From Mucidula mucida (lineage: Eukaryota > Basidiomycota > Agaricomycetes > Agaricales > Physalacriaceae): a stretch of 64,000 bases of DNA. The stretch spans positions 1 through 64,000 of the forward strand of contig JADNYV010000010.1 of assembly GCA_015501055.1 (NCBI GenBank), in the 5' to 3' direction. This document shows, in pieces, positions 23,500 to 34,754 of this stretch. How positions within the stretch are numbered: position 1 is the first letter of the stretch; each line of letters begins with the position of its first letter. The notes under the pieces were generated by a model. It was not told the origin of the DNA. It did no database searches and saw nothing but the letters and a program-made list of their open reading frames with translations. Position numbers and translations under genes: made by a program.

Positions 23500-24948
23500 C
23501 TATGCCCACTTCGCTACATCATCAGTCGTTGGTCCAGTAGGATCGTCGGAAGCGGCAAGGTTACACTGGTGGAAAACTCGTACTTGATCCGGAGTGAAAG
23601 CACCAACCACGCTGTGCAAGATCCCGCGGTTGTGAAATAGGACGAGATCATTTGACTGCCTATTCATCTAGTGTTAGTTCAATAATTCGACGCGCAACAT
23701 CAGACGCTCACCAAGCATGCGGATATACAAGCTGGACGTGATGATGGTCAAATATTAACGAAGCATCCAGAATTGAGTGCACCTACTGTAGGAGCAATTG
23801 CGGGACGTTGCATTTGATACAACAATCCTCTAACGTCCTCTAAATCGGTGAGATGCGCTCCATCGGGATACAGTGCGCCTTCACGCTTAGCTCCTTCAGG
23901 AAGAGCATCAACGATAATTTCCGCTGCGCCACAGGGGTGGACTTGAAAAGAGAGTTCATCGGTTACAGGATTCTTCCACAACTGGGAAAAAGTAGATGAG
24001 ACACGGCTGAGCGGCGTATGGATCAATTCTTACCATAGGAAACGTCTTCCTCTTCCCCTCCTCCCAAGGGGGGAGTTCCTCGAAAGGCATTTCCAAGCCC
24101 TCGCACTCGATCCCCAGACCCGTTGACTTGGCACGGGCAGGCGCCATCCAGACATACGGATGAGGCGCATATTTGACCTTGGCGCGGACAGCGACGCTCT
24201 TCAAATTGTCGGGCAAGATCCGGAACATGGTCTTGCCAGAAACGAAAGCAGTCGTTCCAAGTGTAACGGGAAGCTCATCCCACGTGCCATCGTCGTAGCG
24301 GCAAACCTGGGTGGGGCCCTGAGGAATCTCCAGCCCGTACAGAGTAGTGACTCGGGGAGGAGAGAGATCATACAATGCAGCGTCGATATGCCAACGGTAG
24401 AAGCGCGTGATGCCTTTGGCTTCGTCCTCGGGCGAGACAGTGGTCTTATGGAATGTCTTGTGGCTCGGGTGCTTCAGCGTCGCCTCGACGAGCCCTTCAT
24501 GGTCGAATATTTTACCGTTTCCAATGACCTGCACCTGAGGAATGCGAGGAATCGTCTTGAGATCAGGATGAAGAATGGATTTCTTCGCGTTCTCCGTCTT
24601 GTTATTGCCGTGCCCGTAACTTTCGGATTGGGGGTCGAACGCCTGGGCATCGAATCAGGATATGGATGGAACATGGAGTGCCAAGAGTGCAAATACCTTA
24701 GTCAACGCGTACTGTTGCTCTGGGCTCAGAATCGCATTTCGGAAGAGTAAGGCATCGTACTAAAGGACCGTCAGATCGCGAGGCATGCATGCAGTATGTT
24801 AGACCTTGTACAAGGCCTCTTTGATTTCCTGAAATTGTTCAGGCTTGATGTTTCCAGGCTCTACACCTCTGACTTCGCGGCCGAAATGTTCGAATTTAGA
24901 GGCATCCGCAGTCGGCGGTAAGGAAAGCGGTATGAGCTCGATGGCCAT
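23500..24948 (-). CDS. xanA: 2-oxoglutarate-dependent xanthine dioxygenase, XanA type (copy 1)
   Basis: TauD-family Fe(II)/2-oxoglutarate enzyme that hydroxylates xanthine to urate in fungi. The start at 24948 gives MAIELIPLSLPPTADASKF, then FGREVRGVEPGNI. Three or more introns follow. Key blocks: YDALLFRNA, PEQQYALTKAFDPQSESYGHGN, RWHIDAALYDLSPPRVT (iron-binding H-x-D), LGTTAFVSGKTMF, KYAPHPYVWM, QVHPCGAAEI and DLVLFHNRGILHSVVGAFTP (distal iron His). The stop at 23500-23502 follows DDVAKWA. Frame is intact. Head-to-head with the DUF6534 gene and next to a xanthine/urate permease, which supports the substrate. Other TauD substrates remain possible from sequence alone. Confidence 0.83.
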
Positions 24949-25299
24949 TTGAGATGGGCAATGAGGAGTACAGCAATCTATAGTCGGTATGAAGACGCCA
25001 GATGTGCGATGGGAACCGAATTCAATGTGTGCCCGGGAGCACACGCTAATGTATTGGGATGATTTAGGGAGCGTTGCATTCGACAGGTTCTCGGCAGGCT
25101 TGGGAAGTTCATCACCCTTCTTTCAATTTGTGTATCAGTTTTTGCATCCAGGTTGCATCGAAGTGCCGGAGAAATGATGTGTTGAATATCCGCTGAACAG
25201 AGTCCATCCCAGTGGAAAGCAAGTTAACGTTTCAGACGACCTGAGCGAGTAAGTATGACAAGGGGGACTCAAGAGTGCGTTAACTTGGTTCAAACCCCG

Positions 25300-25314
25300 C
25301 CGGCATAATGCCGG
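25300..25314. promoter_or_regulatory. 15-bp perfect palindrome upstream of XanA copy 1
   Basis: CCGGCAT-A-ATGCCGG is a perfect odd palindrome 352 bp upstream of the XanA start, in the divergent XanA/DUF6534 promoter. It contains CCG and CGG half-sites facing each other, the kind of layout bound by Zn2Cys6 regulators. Which factor would bind is not known. Confidence 0.4.
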
Positions 25315-25734
25315 GCGGGAGGAGCGCTGCCTAAGCAACAGAAGCGACAACGTTCACCTCATGTGAAGCCCAACATACAGTACCTCAGCGCTAAAGCAGT
25401 CTGATGGAATACAAGGTAACGTCCCAAGTGTGGCTTGAATTACACCGTTTATGTACTTCGCTCTCGGCAGGCTGCGCGTGCTATCTCAAAGCCACTTTGT
25501 TTGTGGCCATTGAATCATGTCATACACCTGCGATACCGGCTCAACTCCTTGTTTGGAAATCTGATCATCATGTTTATATCGACTGGGACGACTTCTGCCG
25601 TTTTACGCAAATGATTGGAACAGTAGAAAGTGGGAAAGTGGTCGCTACGTTGGGACGTGGTACTGCATTCAAGACCCACGCATCGCCTTAAAGTCTTATC
25701 CGTGGTGCAGAACAGATGCATCCCGCACTTCAGT

Positions 25735-27407
25735 ATGACTTCCCCTGGAAAGGACCTTCCCGAGATTCCGTCCGATATTTCTCTCATGTATGTTCAGCCT
25801 AGTCCCCTGTCCGTTGTTTCTTCATCTCAATGTCCTAGTACCGGCCCCACCGTTTGTTCTCCTCTTTACGGTGCACTCGTTGCATCTAAGAGAAAACTGT
25901 TCTGTTAGATGATCGCCATATGCCTCAATTGGGGACTCATGGGCGTGCTACTGGTACAGATTTGTATGTTTCCTGACCAAGCGACATTTGCGTAGGCTCT
26001 CATACCGTTTTCACAGTCTTCTACCATGTCAGCTTTCCCAAGGATAGCGTTACTATCAAGTCTTTGGGTAGGTCAAGTCGTTCCCAAGCGATGCGGATGG
26101 CTCACCCCTTCCAGTTTACGGCTTGTTTGTATTGGACATTCTCCAAACCGCCCTTGTCACCGCCGACGCGTTTCATTGGTTTGTATTCGGTTTCGGTGAC
26201 ATGAATAGGTTGGACGACACTTTTTTGAACTCTTGGGATGTACCCCTGTTGGACTCTGTCATCGCCCTTATTGTCCAGTGTTTCTACAGCTGGCGCATCT
26301 ACGTCCTTCAAAAGTCTGCCATCTTTCCAGTGCTGATTGTACTAGTGAGTATCGAAGGAGGTTTGCCCGGCCAACTTTGCTCATACTCCGTAGGTATCCT
26401 TGTGTCAATGCGGGGCTGGCGTTGCTGTTGCCATTATTGTAGGTTTACCCGCTTTACAGGAAACAATGACTCTGGTTTAATGCTCAGCACTAGGCTCATA
26501 GACTTGGAAAGCTCTCCTTGATCAGTACTGAGGTTGCAGAGCAGACGGTCAGTGTATTCCGATTCGCTGGTGGACCATAGTTTGATACGACCTCTCTCAG
26601 ACCTGGCTTGCTGCAAGCGCCTTGGCGGATGTTTTGATTACCATTGTCCTTTCCTGGACGGTGAGTACAAAGTTCTACCGAGAAATAGTACTCTTAAAGT
26701 CTTGTAGCTCCTGCGATCTCGTTCAAGCTTTCTTCCCGTTTCAGGGCGCAGAATTGGTCGTATTGTTGCTCTGACAGTGGAAACCAACTGTCTGACCGGT
26801 ACTTGCATCATTTCCTGTGATCATCGATTCCATCACTCATCGTCCTTCTACTAGCTGGAGTGGCGGTGATAAGCCTCATTCTGTTTCTTGGAGTTCCGGT
26901 AAGCCCACATCAGCGCGCGTTTGTGATGCATGTTCACTCCACGTCACTTAAGCAACATTCAACCCTCGTGGTCCCGCCGTGAGTTGAGAGACCTTGTTTT
27001 CAACCTGCTAAGCCCATCTCTGCCATATCCAGGACGGCGATCATTGCAAAGCTGTGAGGTCCTTTTGGTTACTGTAATCATTCTCTAACAGAGTGTTCTA
27101 GGTACACAAACTGCCTGGTAGCTGTCTTGAACAACAGGAGTCTGGGTTCGGGGACCAGATTTGGAACGAGTACGGGGAGTAGCAACTTTCAGAGTTTTCG
27201 GATGCCAGAACTGCCGTCAGCCGCAGCAAGACGCGACCAAATGCTTAAGGTAGAGGTCATACAGCAGACGGATACTCGAGATGATGATGGCATAGCGCTC
27301 AGAGACTTCGGGGTCCGTTACAAGGTTGCTCTTCATCTCACAGTGCTAACTTTGCCTATCGACAGAAAAGTCAATTCTCGACTCAACGAGGCTCGAACAG
27401 TTTCTAA
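25735..27407 (+). pseudogene. DUF6534-type multi-TM membrane protein, copy 1 (one-base insertion)
   Basis: Member of the large Agaricomycete seven-TM-like family of unknown function. Landmarks: NWGLMGVLLVQ, FYHVSFPKDSVTIKSL, YGLFVLDILQTALVTADAFHWFVFGFGD, WDVPLLDSVIALIVQCFYSWRIYVL and, near the C-terminus, YTNCLVAVLNNRSL. The ATG at 25735 opens MTSPGKDLPEIPSDISL. Many short introns. Compared with the copy at 50137, one extra base at about 25914 (GATCGCC against GATGCC) throws the frame just before the first TM segment. Copy 2 reads through. It could be a base-calling error, but the rest of the unit is almost identical, so this is one of few real differences. Confidence 0.65.
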
Positions 27408-27819
27408 CCTCTCCTTTCAGTTTGTTAGGATAGTGAGATTTGAATGTCGCCGGCGGCTTTGCACTTATGTTGTTATATATTTTGTTTATTGATTGTTTCG
27501 AAATATTTGCAGTCGTGGGAATCAACGGGGATCATCAATATTCGCGTTTGTTCTGTTTTGTGCCCATGATTCATTCCCTTGATACGCGGCGGCGAACACC
27601 ACCTCACGTCACTCGTACCTATCTATCATCAAACAGAATCTAGGTGCGGCCGGCCTCAAGGCCTTACTTGCGAACAGGCTACATCAAGCCCATCACAAAG
27701 TTGGCAACAGTGTATTCTCGTTCACACACCCGCTTTAGAACCTCAGGATTCGTTACGGAACGCGTGTACATGTGGGCAGAAGTTTCTGATGCTGGACCGC
27801 ATCCTTGCTTTCGCCTGTC

Positions 27820-30267
27820 ATGGCCTCCCCAGACAACGTCCTCCAGAGCCCGACCAATCCTGATGTTCCGGTGGCGCAAATGTCATCCACCCTCTCCTCG
27901 AGTGCGAGACTGTCTCGTATCAAGGAGAAAGTAACCACAAAGGCGGGGTGGTTTGGCGGCTACGACTACAGCTGGCTTTGTTTGCCGACAATGCCCTTCT
28001 TGCGCAGCTATCACACGCGCTCTCCGCCTTTCTATGCCCTCGACGCTGACATGCCTCTGATACTGGCCGCGGCAAGCGGCTTACAGCATGCCCTGGCGAT
28101 GCTTGCAGGTAAGCGTGCAATGTTCATGTATAGTCCTGGTGCTGAGATATTTATAAGGCTTGATCACGCCTCCCATCATCTTTGCTAGCGCATTGAATTT
28201 GGACAGTCAAACGTCCTCATACATGATTTCGGCATCATTGATTGGAAGTGGTACGCAATCTACCTATGACAGCAACCCTTCTTGACAGTCTATCTAGGGA
28301 TCCTGAGCTTAGTGCAGATGTCACGTATCAGGCTCTTCGGTGGGCATTATCTTGGTACTGGATTGATCAGCGGTTAGTACAACACTCTCTTTGGTATAAG
28401 TGGCATCGTTAATGGGAGTAGTGGTCGGCACGAGTTTCTCAGCATTGTCTACAGCCAACGCGGTAAGCCATCCATGCCTCTTCATGAAATCACTTTTCTC
28501 ATGTCGTATCTGCTAGATTTTTGATGCGATGTATCGAGATGGCACTTGTTCTTCTGTGATTGCGCAAGATGGAACGGTCACTCGCAGTCCCTGTCCTGAT
28601 GCTTATGGGAAAGTTCTTGGTTTGTCTGATCTTCGAGCTCCGTTTGCTGGTTACTTACATCGTGGCAGGTACCTCTCTGATCTGTTCATTCTTAGAGATA
28701 TTTCTCTCTTTTCTCCCTCATCGTGTCCTGAAACGTCTATTTCCTCCCATGATCACAGGTAATGTATGCATCTAATACCAGCTCGTTCTCGATGCTCATC
28801 CCGCCTGCTTTTCTAGGCACCGTGGTACTTATGATTGGTGCGTCTCTGGTTGGTGACTCCGGTGCTCCGAACTGGGCCGGCGGTGCAAACGATTGTCAGT
28901 CCCGTCCGACTAGTGGAATCTTTCAGCTGTGTCCGACAATTTTTGCTCCGAGGCCGCTTCCCTGGGGATCGCCAGAGTTCATTGGACTTGGCTTCCTCTC
29001 CTTCCTGAGCATCATTCTGACCGAACTCTTTGGTTCTCCGTTCCTAAAAAATATCAGTGTCATCGTCGGACTGGCTGTGGGATGTATTGTTGCGGGCGCG
29101 ACGGGGTACATTGATGGTTCGAGTATTACGTCGGCACCTGCTATCACTTTCCTCTGGTAGGTTGCGTCCCAGAAATGTAAGGCCAATTGCAACCGACGCT
29201 TTCTGTTTCAGGGTACATACGTTCAAGATTAGTGTTTACCCCCCTGCCATCCTTCCAATGTTGGCCGTTTATGGTACGACACTTCCTGGTACCTCGATAG
29301 CATCCGTCTAATTTTTGCTCTAGTGTCATTGGCTATGGAAGCTATTGGTGATATTACCGCCTCTGCCGAAGTTTCACGAGTCGAAGTACAGGGCGAAGAG
29401 TTCGATTCTCGTATCCAGGGCGGAATTCTTGTCAGTACTTCTGGGATAGCGCTCTTCACGCTCTGATTAGTTTTATCTAGAGCGATGGAATCGGAGGTTT
29501 CTTTTCTGCGCTGTTTACCGTTACTCCCTTGTCCATATTCGCCCAGGTGAATTGGGTCACAGACACACGTCCAACTGACATTCAAAACCCTCCTATAGAA
29601 CAACGGTGTTATTGCCATTACGCGCTGTGCTAACCGGGCTGCTGGCAGATGGTGTTGTTTCTTCCTCATCCTGTTTGGTGTTCTTGGAAAAATCTCTGGC
29701 GCCTTCCTTGCTAGTAAGTTCCCAGGAAAGGGCCTTCCATGTGTGCTCATCTATTTCCAGTTCCAAATCCTGTCCTCGGAGGAGTGACAACCTTCCTCTT
29801 TGCATCGGTGGCCGTGAGCCTACTGTGTCAATTCAGCTTTGCATGCCCTGATTGGTCTTCTACTTCTAGGTTTCGGGCCTCCGCGTTCTCTCCCTGGTGT
29901 CGTTCACGCGCCGTGATAGATTTGTGCTCGCCGCTGCGCTCTCTTTCGGTTTTGCTGACCTACTCCAGCCTGAGGTCTTCACACATCTCTTCGACGGTGT
30001 CAACAACCCAAACAGCGGATTGGAAGGATTGTTCAATTCCATTACCATTGTTCTCAGCACGCCGTGTGAGTATTCATCGAGAGATGCGGCATCGTAATGA
30101 CTCAAGAACTCATTTCTTCAGTTTTGGCGGCTGGTCTCATTGGTGTGATACTCAACCTGGTCTTGCCCCAAGAACGAGAGGAAAGGATTGTGGAAGCGGT
30201 CTCCGAGGAACTGGACCTGGAAGAGCAAAAGAAAGTATCAGCGTCCTCTGAAGATTCTAGAGTTTGA
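27820..30267 (+). CDS. Uric acid-xanthine permease, NAT/NCS2 family (UapA-like, copy 1)
   Basis: H+-coupled purine importer of the plasma membrane. ATG at 27820. Family blocks: the TM1-region LPTMPFLRSYHTRSPPFYAL, LQHALAMLAG, FLEIFLSFLPHRVLKRLFPP, TGTVVLMIGASLVGDSG and LVSLAMEAIGDITASAEVS. The NAT signature Q-N-x-G-x4-T-R appears as QNNGVIAITR, with an intron between Q and N (29547-29598). It is followed by CANRAAG, ISGAFLAIPNPVLGGVTTFLF and the cytosolic tail LPQERE. UapA-like spacing and the neighbouring XanA favour xanthine/urate over uracil or ascorbate. Reading frame intact through about a dozen short introns. The tail ends SSEDSRV at 30267. Confidence 0.88.
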
Positions 30268-30717
30268 TGATGGAAGGAGAGTTACTGTTCGATTACGCCG
30301 TTACGTGCATCGAAGCACATATTATCGAGATACTACATAAGCATAATCAGTGTCCTTCAGCTTGTCCTGCCTTTTGGGAGCTTGAAGGAGCTCGCCGCCA
30401 AGATGAGATCAGGGTTTGTCGTAATTACACCAGATCGGCTTTAGCAAGGCGGCATCGCCAGAGGAATTGCAGACCTTAACTCCCTTCCTCATACAGACCG
30501 CTTCATGGTCAGCACATAATAGATGACAATGCGTGTCGACAAGATGCTCTGCGGTTGGATATGTGGCATCCGAGGTACTCCGTCGACGGTGGAACCCTTG
30601 TCTGAGAGAGAAATCCGACAAGCGACCGTGAATTAGCAGGGTATAAGGAGAGTATGTACTTAATACACGCGACATCTACATCACTACGAGTCTACGACTT
30701 TTATCGTAGATTTGACA
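30268..30717. other. Convergent intergenic, copy 1
   Basis: About 450 bp between the permease and the minus-strand esterase fragment. Short frames in both directions show no motif. The counterpart at 54667-55126 differs by a small insertion near 55040-55070 (an extra TATA and about 7 bases). Confidence 0.5.
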
Positions 30718-31772
30718 TCAGTGGTGGAATAACACAGCGTTATCGTTGATGAAGTTGATCTGCTCTTTGTGATAATCGTCTGGTATAGTGGTCAGATTCT
30801 CGCCATTCAACTGCATCAAGACCTGGTAAGTTGAGTCAGCGTCAAGTACAGAAGTAGAGGCAAGATGATGCACTTGGTTGTCAGGCGTGTACTGGGGCCA
30901 AAGTGGACCTGTCGATGCGGTTAGACGACAAGTCAGGGTTCAAGCTCGATGTAAACACATACGAGAAACGCCCAGGCCATCGTTGGGATCAAGACTTGCG
31001 GCAAAGGAAATCCAGTAATCCATCATCACACGACTCAGCGCAACGGACGAGGCTGTTTCGTTCATGACAGGGACGAGCCCGTATACGAAAGGGACCTCGC
31101 TAGCGTGAGAGACTTGAGGATTTCAGCCGAAAGTCAACTCGAGGAATCAAACCCTACCTCCAAGGTATGGCTCTACAGACAACAGATGTTGTTCAAAATG
31201 ATAACCGTACGTCTTCACTCCGCCTGCGGCAGCCGTTTGCGACCATAGTCTTCTTTGAGATTGGAAGCTGATATCGCCACCTGGAAGAAGTTGTCAATAG
31301 AACGTCAAATGGGAGGGCCGACAACTGACTGAGAGCCGCCATCCGTTTAAAGGTCTTGGATAGGCCGAAAGTCTCATTTCCCGTATTGTAAGGAGAACCA
31401 AGAGCAGGATCGTCGGGATACAGCTCGAACAGTTTGTCCACGACCTCGTCTGGAAGTCCAGGGGGCGAGAAATTTGCTGCGATGTAAGCCTTTTCCTGGT
31501 CCTCACTGAGGTTTATCGTCGACCGAACAAATAAGGTGCCTATGTCAAAGTTTCAGAACCACGATGGGAACAGAGTATCAGTCTTCCTGACCCTCATCCA
31601 GATTTTTTCCGGCAATGAAAGGGAGACGAGCGAACTTCCCCTGGCTGAACAGTCGAGATGGATAGTCCGGAAAGAGACCTTCAGGCCCATCCAGAGTAGG
31701 CCTGAAGGATACCAGCTCATCATCTACGGCTAACGAATATAGCAGGCCGTCGAGTACTTCCGATGTATTGAC
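30718..31772 (-). pseudogene. Type-B carboxylesterase/lipase, C-terminal part only (copy 1)
   Basis: Readable exons give VNTSEVLDGLLYSLAVDD, then FRPTLDGPEGLFPDYPSRLF, ARLPFIAGKNLDEGT (with the catalytic-acid Glu of the family), LFELYPDDPALGSPYNTG, GYHFEQHLL, SHASEVPFVYGL (with the catalytic His) and MMDYWISFAASLDPND. It ends at 30718. The N-terminal half, including the G-x-S-x-G nucleophile elbow and oxyanion hole, was not found upstream to 32500. It is therefore a 5'-truncated gene, unlikely to be catalytic. The exons that remain are in frame with usable splice sites, so truncation may be recent. Confidence 0.68.
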
Positions 31773-32502
31773 CTAGCGTATGCAAGTTCCCTGCGACTGG
31801 ATATGCCGGTCACAAAGTTCTCCCAGCTGTCTTGACGACGACTAGCAGTGAACGTCACGCTGGATGCAGCCGAGCCAGATTCGACTATCTAAGAGAACAA
31901 GTCTTGCGAGAGCGGCAAGATACAGAAGAGTCGCCATGGATGGGATGTCCACTATTAGAAGACGTTCGCGTTTTTAAAGCGCGTCCGGACCGACTCGCGA
32001 CTCAGGTTCGTCCTACAAATGACAATATCAGTGATCAGCCGTAGCAATAAATCACAGTGCATGAAATCCGACGAAAATATATCCACCGGAGTTCACATTG
32101 GTTCACAGCTAGTTCGCAGAGCTGGCTGTGGAGGTCCGACGGTAGATGACTATAAATGTACTTGGACCCTGTCGTAGTAAGTCAACGTGCCTGATTAGCT
32201 GCTAACGCCACCAAACGACGAACGATTATAGCCAAAGCGATAAGCATGTGAGTAAAGGAGAAAGCGACAGGAAAGTACCGGAAAGTGAGCTGCAGAGCCT
32301 ACACCTCGGATAGTGAACGGTGTACATTCTTTCTGAGAGATTTCTCAGTAAGTTTATTCGCGCCTCAAGTGGAGTATCCTTCTTGAGTACTTGAAAGGAC
32401 CACGACGCGGTTCATTGCTAACCGGTCCCGTAGCAGGGTCCCGTGACACGCTGTCGGAGTTATGTTACAAGGCATTGTCACATTTCTTCTCAACCACTCA
32501 CC

Positions 32503-33319
32503 ATGACCGACAACAAGTTCAACAGCGTGGCGGTTCCACTTGAGGACATTTGCATCGACCCTGCGTCTCCAAAAATGACTACCCCGATACCTTGCTATCG
32601 TTACTCGTCCACCAGGGTACGAATTTCCAAATCGCTCTACATTTGACTGACGCGACTCTCTAGCTTGACCCCCTCGAGTTTGCCATGGGCTACCAGCGCG
32701 GTGAAATGGACGCAATATCAAAGACCGACAAGTCGTTCCAAATCTCAGGTGAGCATCTATTACCGCTTGTAGTCGAGTATCGTTACTCATCAATGCTAGT
32801 ACGCGAGGACGTGTTTGAGAGCTTGTGCAGGAAACACACTTGGGGGGTCATTCATACAGTGGGCGAATACAAGCGCCTTCTCACCTTTTTTCGGCACAAC
32901 TACGATGCTGGTGTCAAGAATCGTGTGATGTACACCGAGGTGCGTTCCGAAATCTGCCACTGTCCCGAGGCGTGTTCATCGTTGCCTAGGAATTCCCCAT
33001 TCAACGCTCTTACACATATCGTCTATTCTTTGATGAGAAGCGCGTGCGACTGCGCCTTCCAGACGGCGATTTATGTGTATCGGGGCAGACGCTTGTGACA
33101 ACGACGCTGCATCCTTGTCTGGCTCTAGCCTTGGCTTCAGACTTTGTGCTGTATAACAGCCCGCCAAGTCTTGATGTGGCCATTGATGACATTCTCCTTT
33201 CGCTTGCAATGCATCTCACTCGCCCTATCTGGCTTTCATGGTTCAAGAATCGCCCAAAGTTAACAACACCGCGTCCGCAAGCTCGTGCAAAACGGGAACG
33301 TCCCTTGCAATCCAATTAA
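32503..33319 (+). CDS. Unrecognised protein of ~230 residues, MTDN paralogue 1
   Basis: Not recognised. Four exons with canonical junctions. Exon 1 starts MTDNKFNSVAVPLEDICID. Exon 2 gives LDPLEFAMGYQRGEMDA. Exon 3 gives VREDVFESLCRKHTWGVIH and YDAGVKNRVMYTE. Exon 4 gives EFPIQRSYTYRLFFDEKRV, LPDGDLCVSGQTL, LASDFVLYNSPP and a basic tail (RPIWLSWFKNRP...). The stop TAA is at 33317-33319. No signal peptide or TM segment. Two other intact paralogues lie at 46393 and 56912, differing by scattered substitutions with the frame kept, which suggests a functional product. Convergent with a broken unknown gene. Confidence 0.6.
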
Positions 33320-33710
33320 AGGCGTATTCCGTTCAACCCTGTCAGATTTCTGCAATGTAGTGAATAAATTCTGTTTTTGTCTTCTGTCTGTGCGAGGGCG
33401 CGGAGGAAAGGTGTCCAGTGTGCTTTGAAGCAAAGTAAGAAACACGATTCTGTTCTGCGTCAAAGCTCCATTCGCAGAGGCGAAGTAAGCTGGAGATGTG
33501 GGTCCAGAGTGGATTTCTCGTGTAATGGACTTTGACTATCGGAACTCAATCAACGCCATTCAAGACGGTCAATATCCTCCTAATTACGCACCATCGCTGA
33601 ATTCCCAGGAACATGACCTGATTATATGACGCGGAGTCTTCAGTCTTGCTTGTCGGTGTGGTCCAAAGCATGTGAGTCAAGTAGAACACAATTCAAAACA
33701 TGGTAAGTAT

Positions 33711-34500
33711 TTAATCGTCATATCCAGCCTGTGCGTCCTCATCCAGCACAGCCAACTCATCCGGGCTGACACCGATGCCTGCAAACCTCTCGCGCTGCTC
33801 AGCTTTGGCAGCTGTGATAACACTGATATCGTCGACATCATCGACATCGTACATGGTCAAAGGCCCAATGAAACGTGTCTCCGGTGTTCCAGAGCGGGAT
33901 GAATCATGACTACTACTACGAAGACCGGCGCGTCTCTTTGGCTTGAACATTTCGTCCACTGCCGCCCCCTTGAGAAATGCAAAAATTTTTGATGACATTG
34001 AGACAGACTGCTTTTCCTCTGGTGTCCAAGTTGGTGGGTATGCTTCCACAGGGACACCACCCATGCACTCCCCTATATTCAATGCAAAGAAAATTGGGTT
34101 GGCATGAACGTGCACGACAGGCATTGTCCCGAATGGTGGTCCAAACGATTTTGGTTGGGGAGTTGTGATGTATTTGTCATCCTCGTTCTTGTTCAAGTCA
34201 AAAACCGTGAAAACGAAATGGGTGTCCAATGTTAAAGGCACCACATAACATTTCTATCCCTCGGATGGCATCAACTTTTTGATTGCCTGTATGGACAAAA
34301 ATAAGTGAGCTGGTCCTTGAATCATACCTCTAAAACATCCTTCCTTTCCTTCATTTTACAAAGACTATTGGCTCGCAACAATTCATAGAGAACCACGAGG
34401 ATGTGCCGGTCATTTGTGGTATTGGCAGCTGGAACAATACCTATGGCACCATTGTCCCATGCTCGGTGTTCCTCACACGCAACTACATTACAGTACAGGA
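33711..34500 (-). pseudogene. Unrecognised gene convergent to MTDN, copy 1 (nonsense codon, 5' end lost)
   Basis: The last exon (to 33711) encodes DDKYITTPQPKSFGPPFG, MPVVHVHANPIFFALNIGE, AYPPTWTPEEKQ, PKRRAGLRSS and an acidic end AQAGYDD. An upstream exon (about 34340-34490) gives CEEHRAWDNGAIGIVPAAN and ILVVLYELLRANSLCKMKE. At the head of the last exon a TAG interrupts MPSEG-stop-KCYVVPL. Immediately upstream is the 200-bp TIR element at 34553, and no further exons are visible. The family is not recognised. A shorter copy is at 47546. Confidence 0.5.
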
Positions 34501-34552
34501 GTTGAAGTTATTGAGCAGAGAGTAAGAATACAACGCACGCCAGATGTTATTA

Positions 34553-34752
34553 CTGTAGCGTTTCGACCGTAACTTCACAGCCTGTGACCCATTATGGTCT
34601 GAAGTTACAGCGAACAGCTTCACAGACCCTTAAATTGCCTTTTTTGGACAGTTCCGCTTATAGCGGGACCTGAAATTTCCTTATTTGGAGGCTCGTGCCT
34701 GACCAAAGTGGTCCGTGACCCGTTATGTGAATTTGCGGTCAAAACACTACAG
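34553..34752. mobile_element. 200-bp MITE-like element with TA target duplication
   Basis: The ends form an imperfect terminal inverted repeat of about 26 bp: left CTGTAGCGTTTCGACCG..., right (reverse complement) CTGTAGTGTTTTGACCG.... Both ends are flanked directly by TA (34551-34552 and 34753-34754), as expected for Tc1/mariner-type insertion. No coding capacity. Internal GTGACCC(A/G)TTATG segments near both ends suggest sub-repeats. Confidence 0.68.
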
Positions 34753-34754
34753 TA

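Larger units (their letters stand above)
23515..32510 (+). repeat. ~9.0-kb segmental duplication, copy 1
   Basis: Matches 47917 to about 56919 in the same orientation. The offset is 24402 at the left, 24399 after about 25980, and 24409 after about 55060, with only scattered substitutions (for example a/g at 23551/47953) and a few small indels. The left edge is TACATCATCAG at 23515. The right edge falls inside the start of the MTDN-type gene. It contains XanA, DUF6534, the NAT permease and the esterase fragment. Confidence 0.93.

Noticed and set aside
24160..24750. 196-codon open frame on the plus strand (repeated at 48562-49152)
   Set aside because: It lies antisense to the exons of XanA, whose motifs are unmistakable. 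It exists twice only because the unit is duplicated.
25270..25300. GGTTCAAACCC resembling a tRNA B box
   Set aside because: No matching A box or cloverleaf can be drawn around it.
29395..29415. GAGTTCGATTCTCG, a B-box-like string
   Set aside because: Part of a conserved coding exon of the NAT permease.
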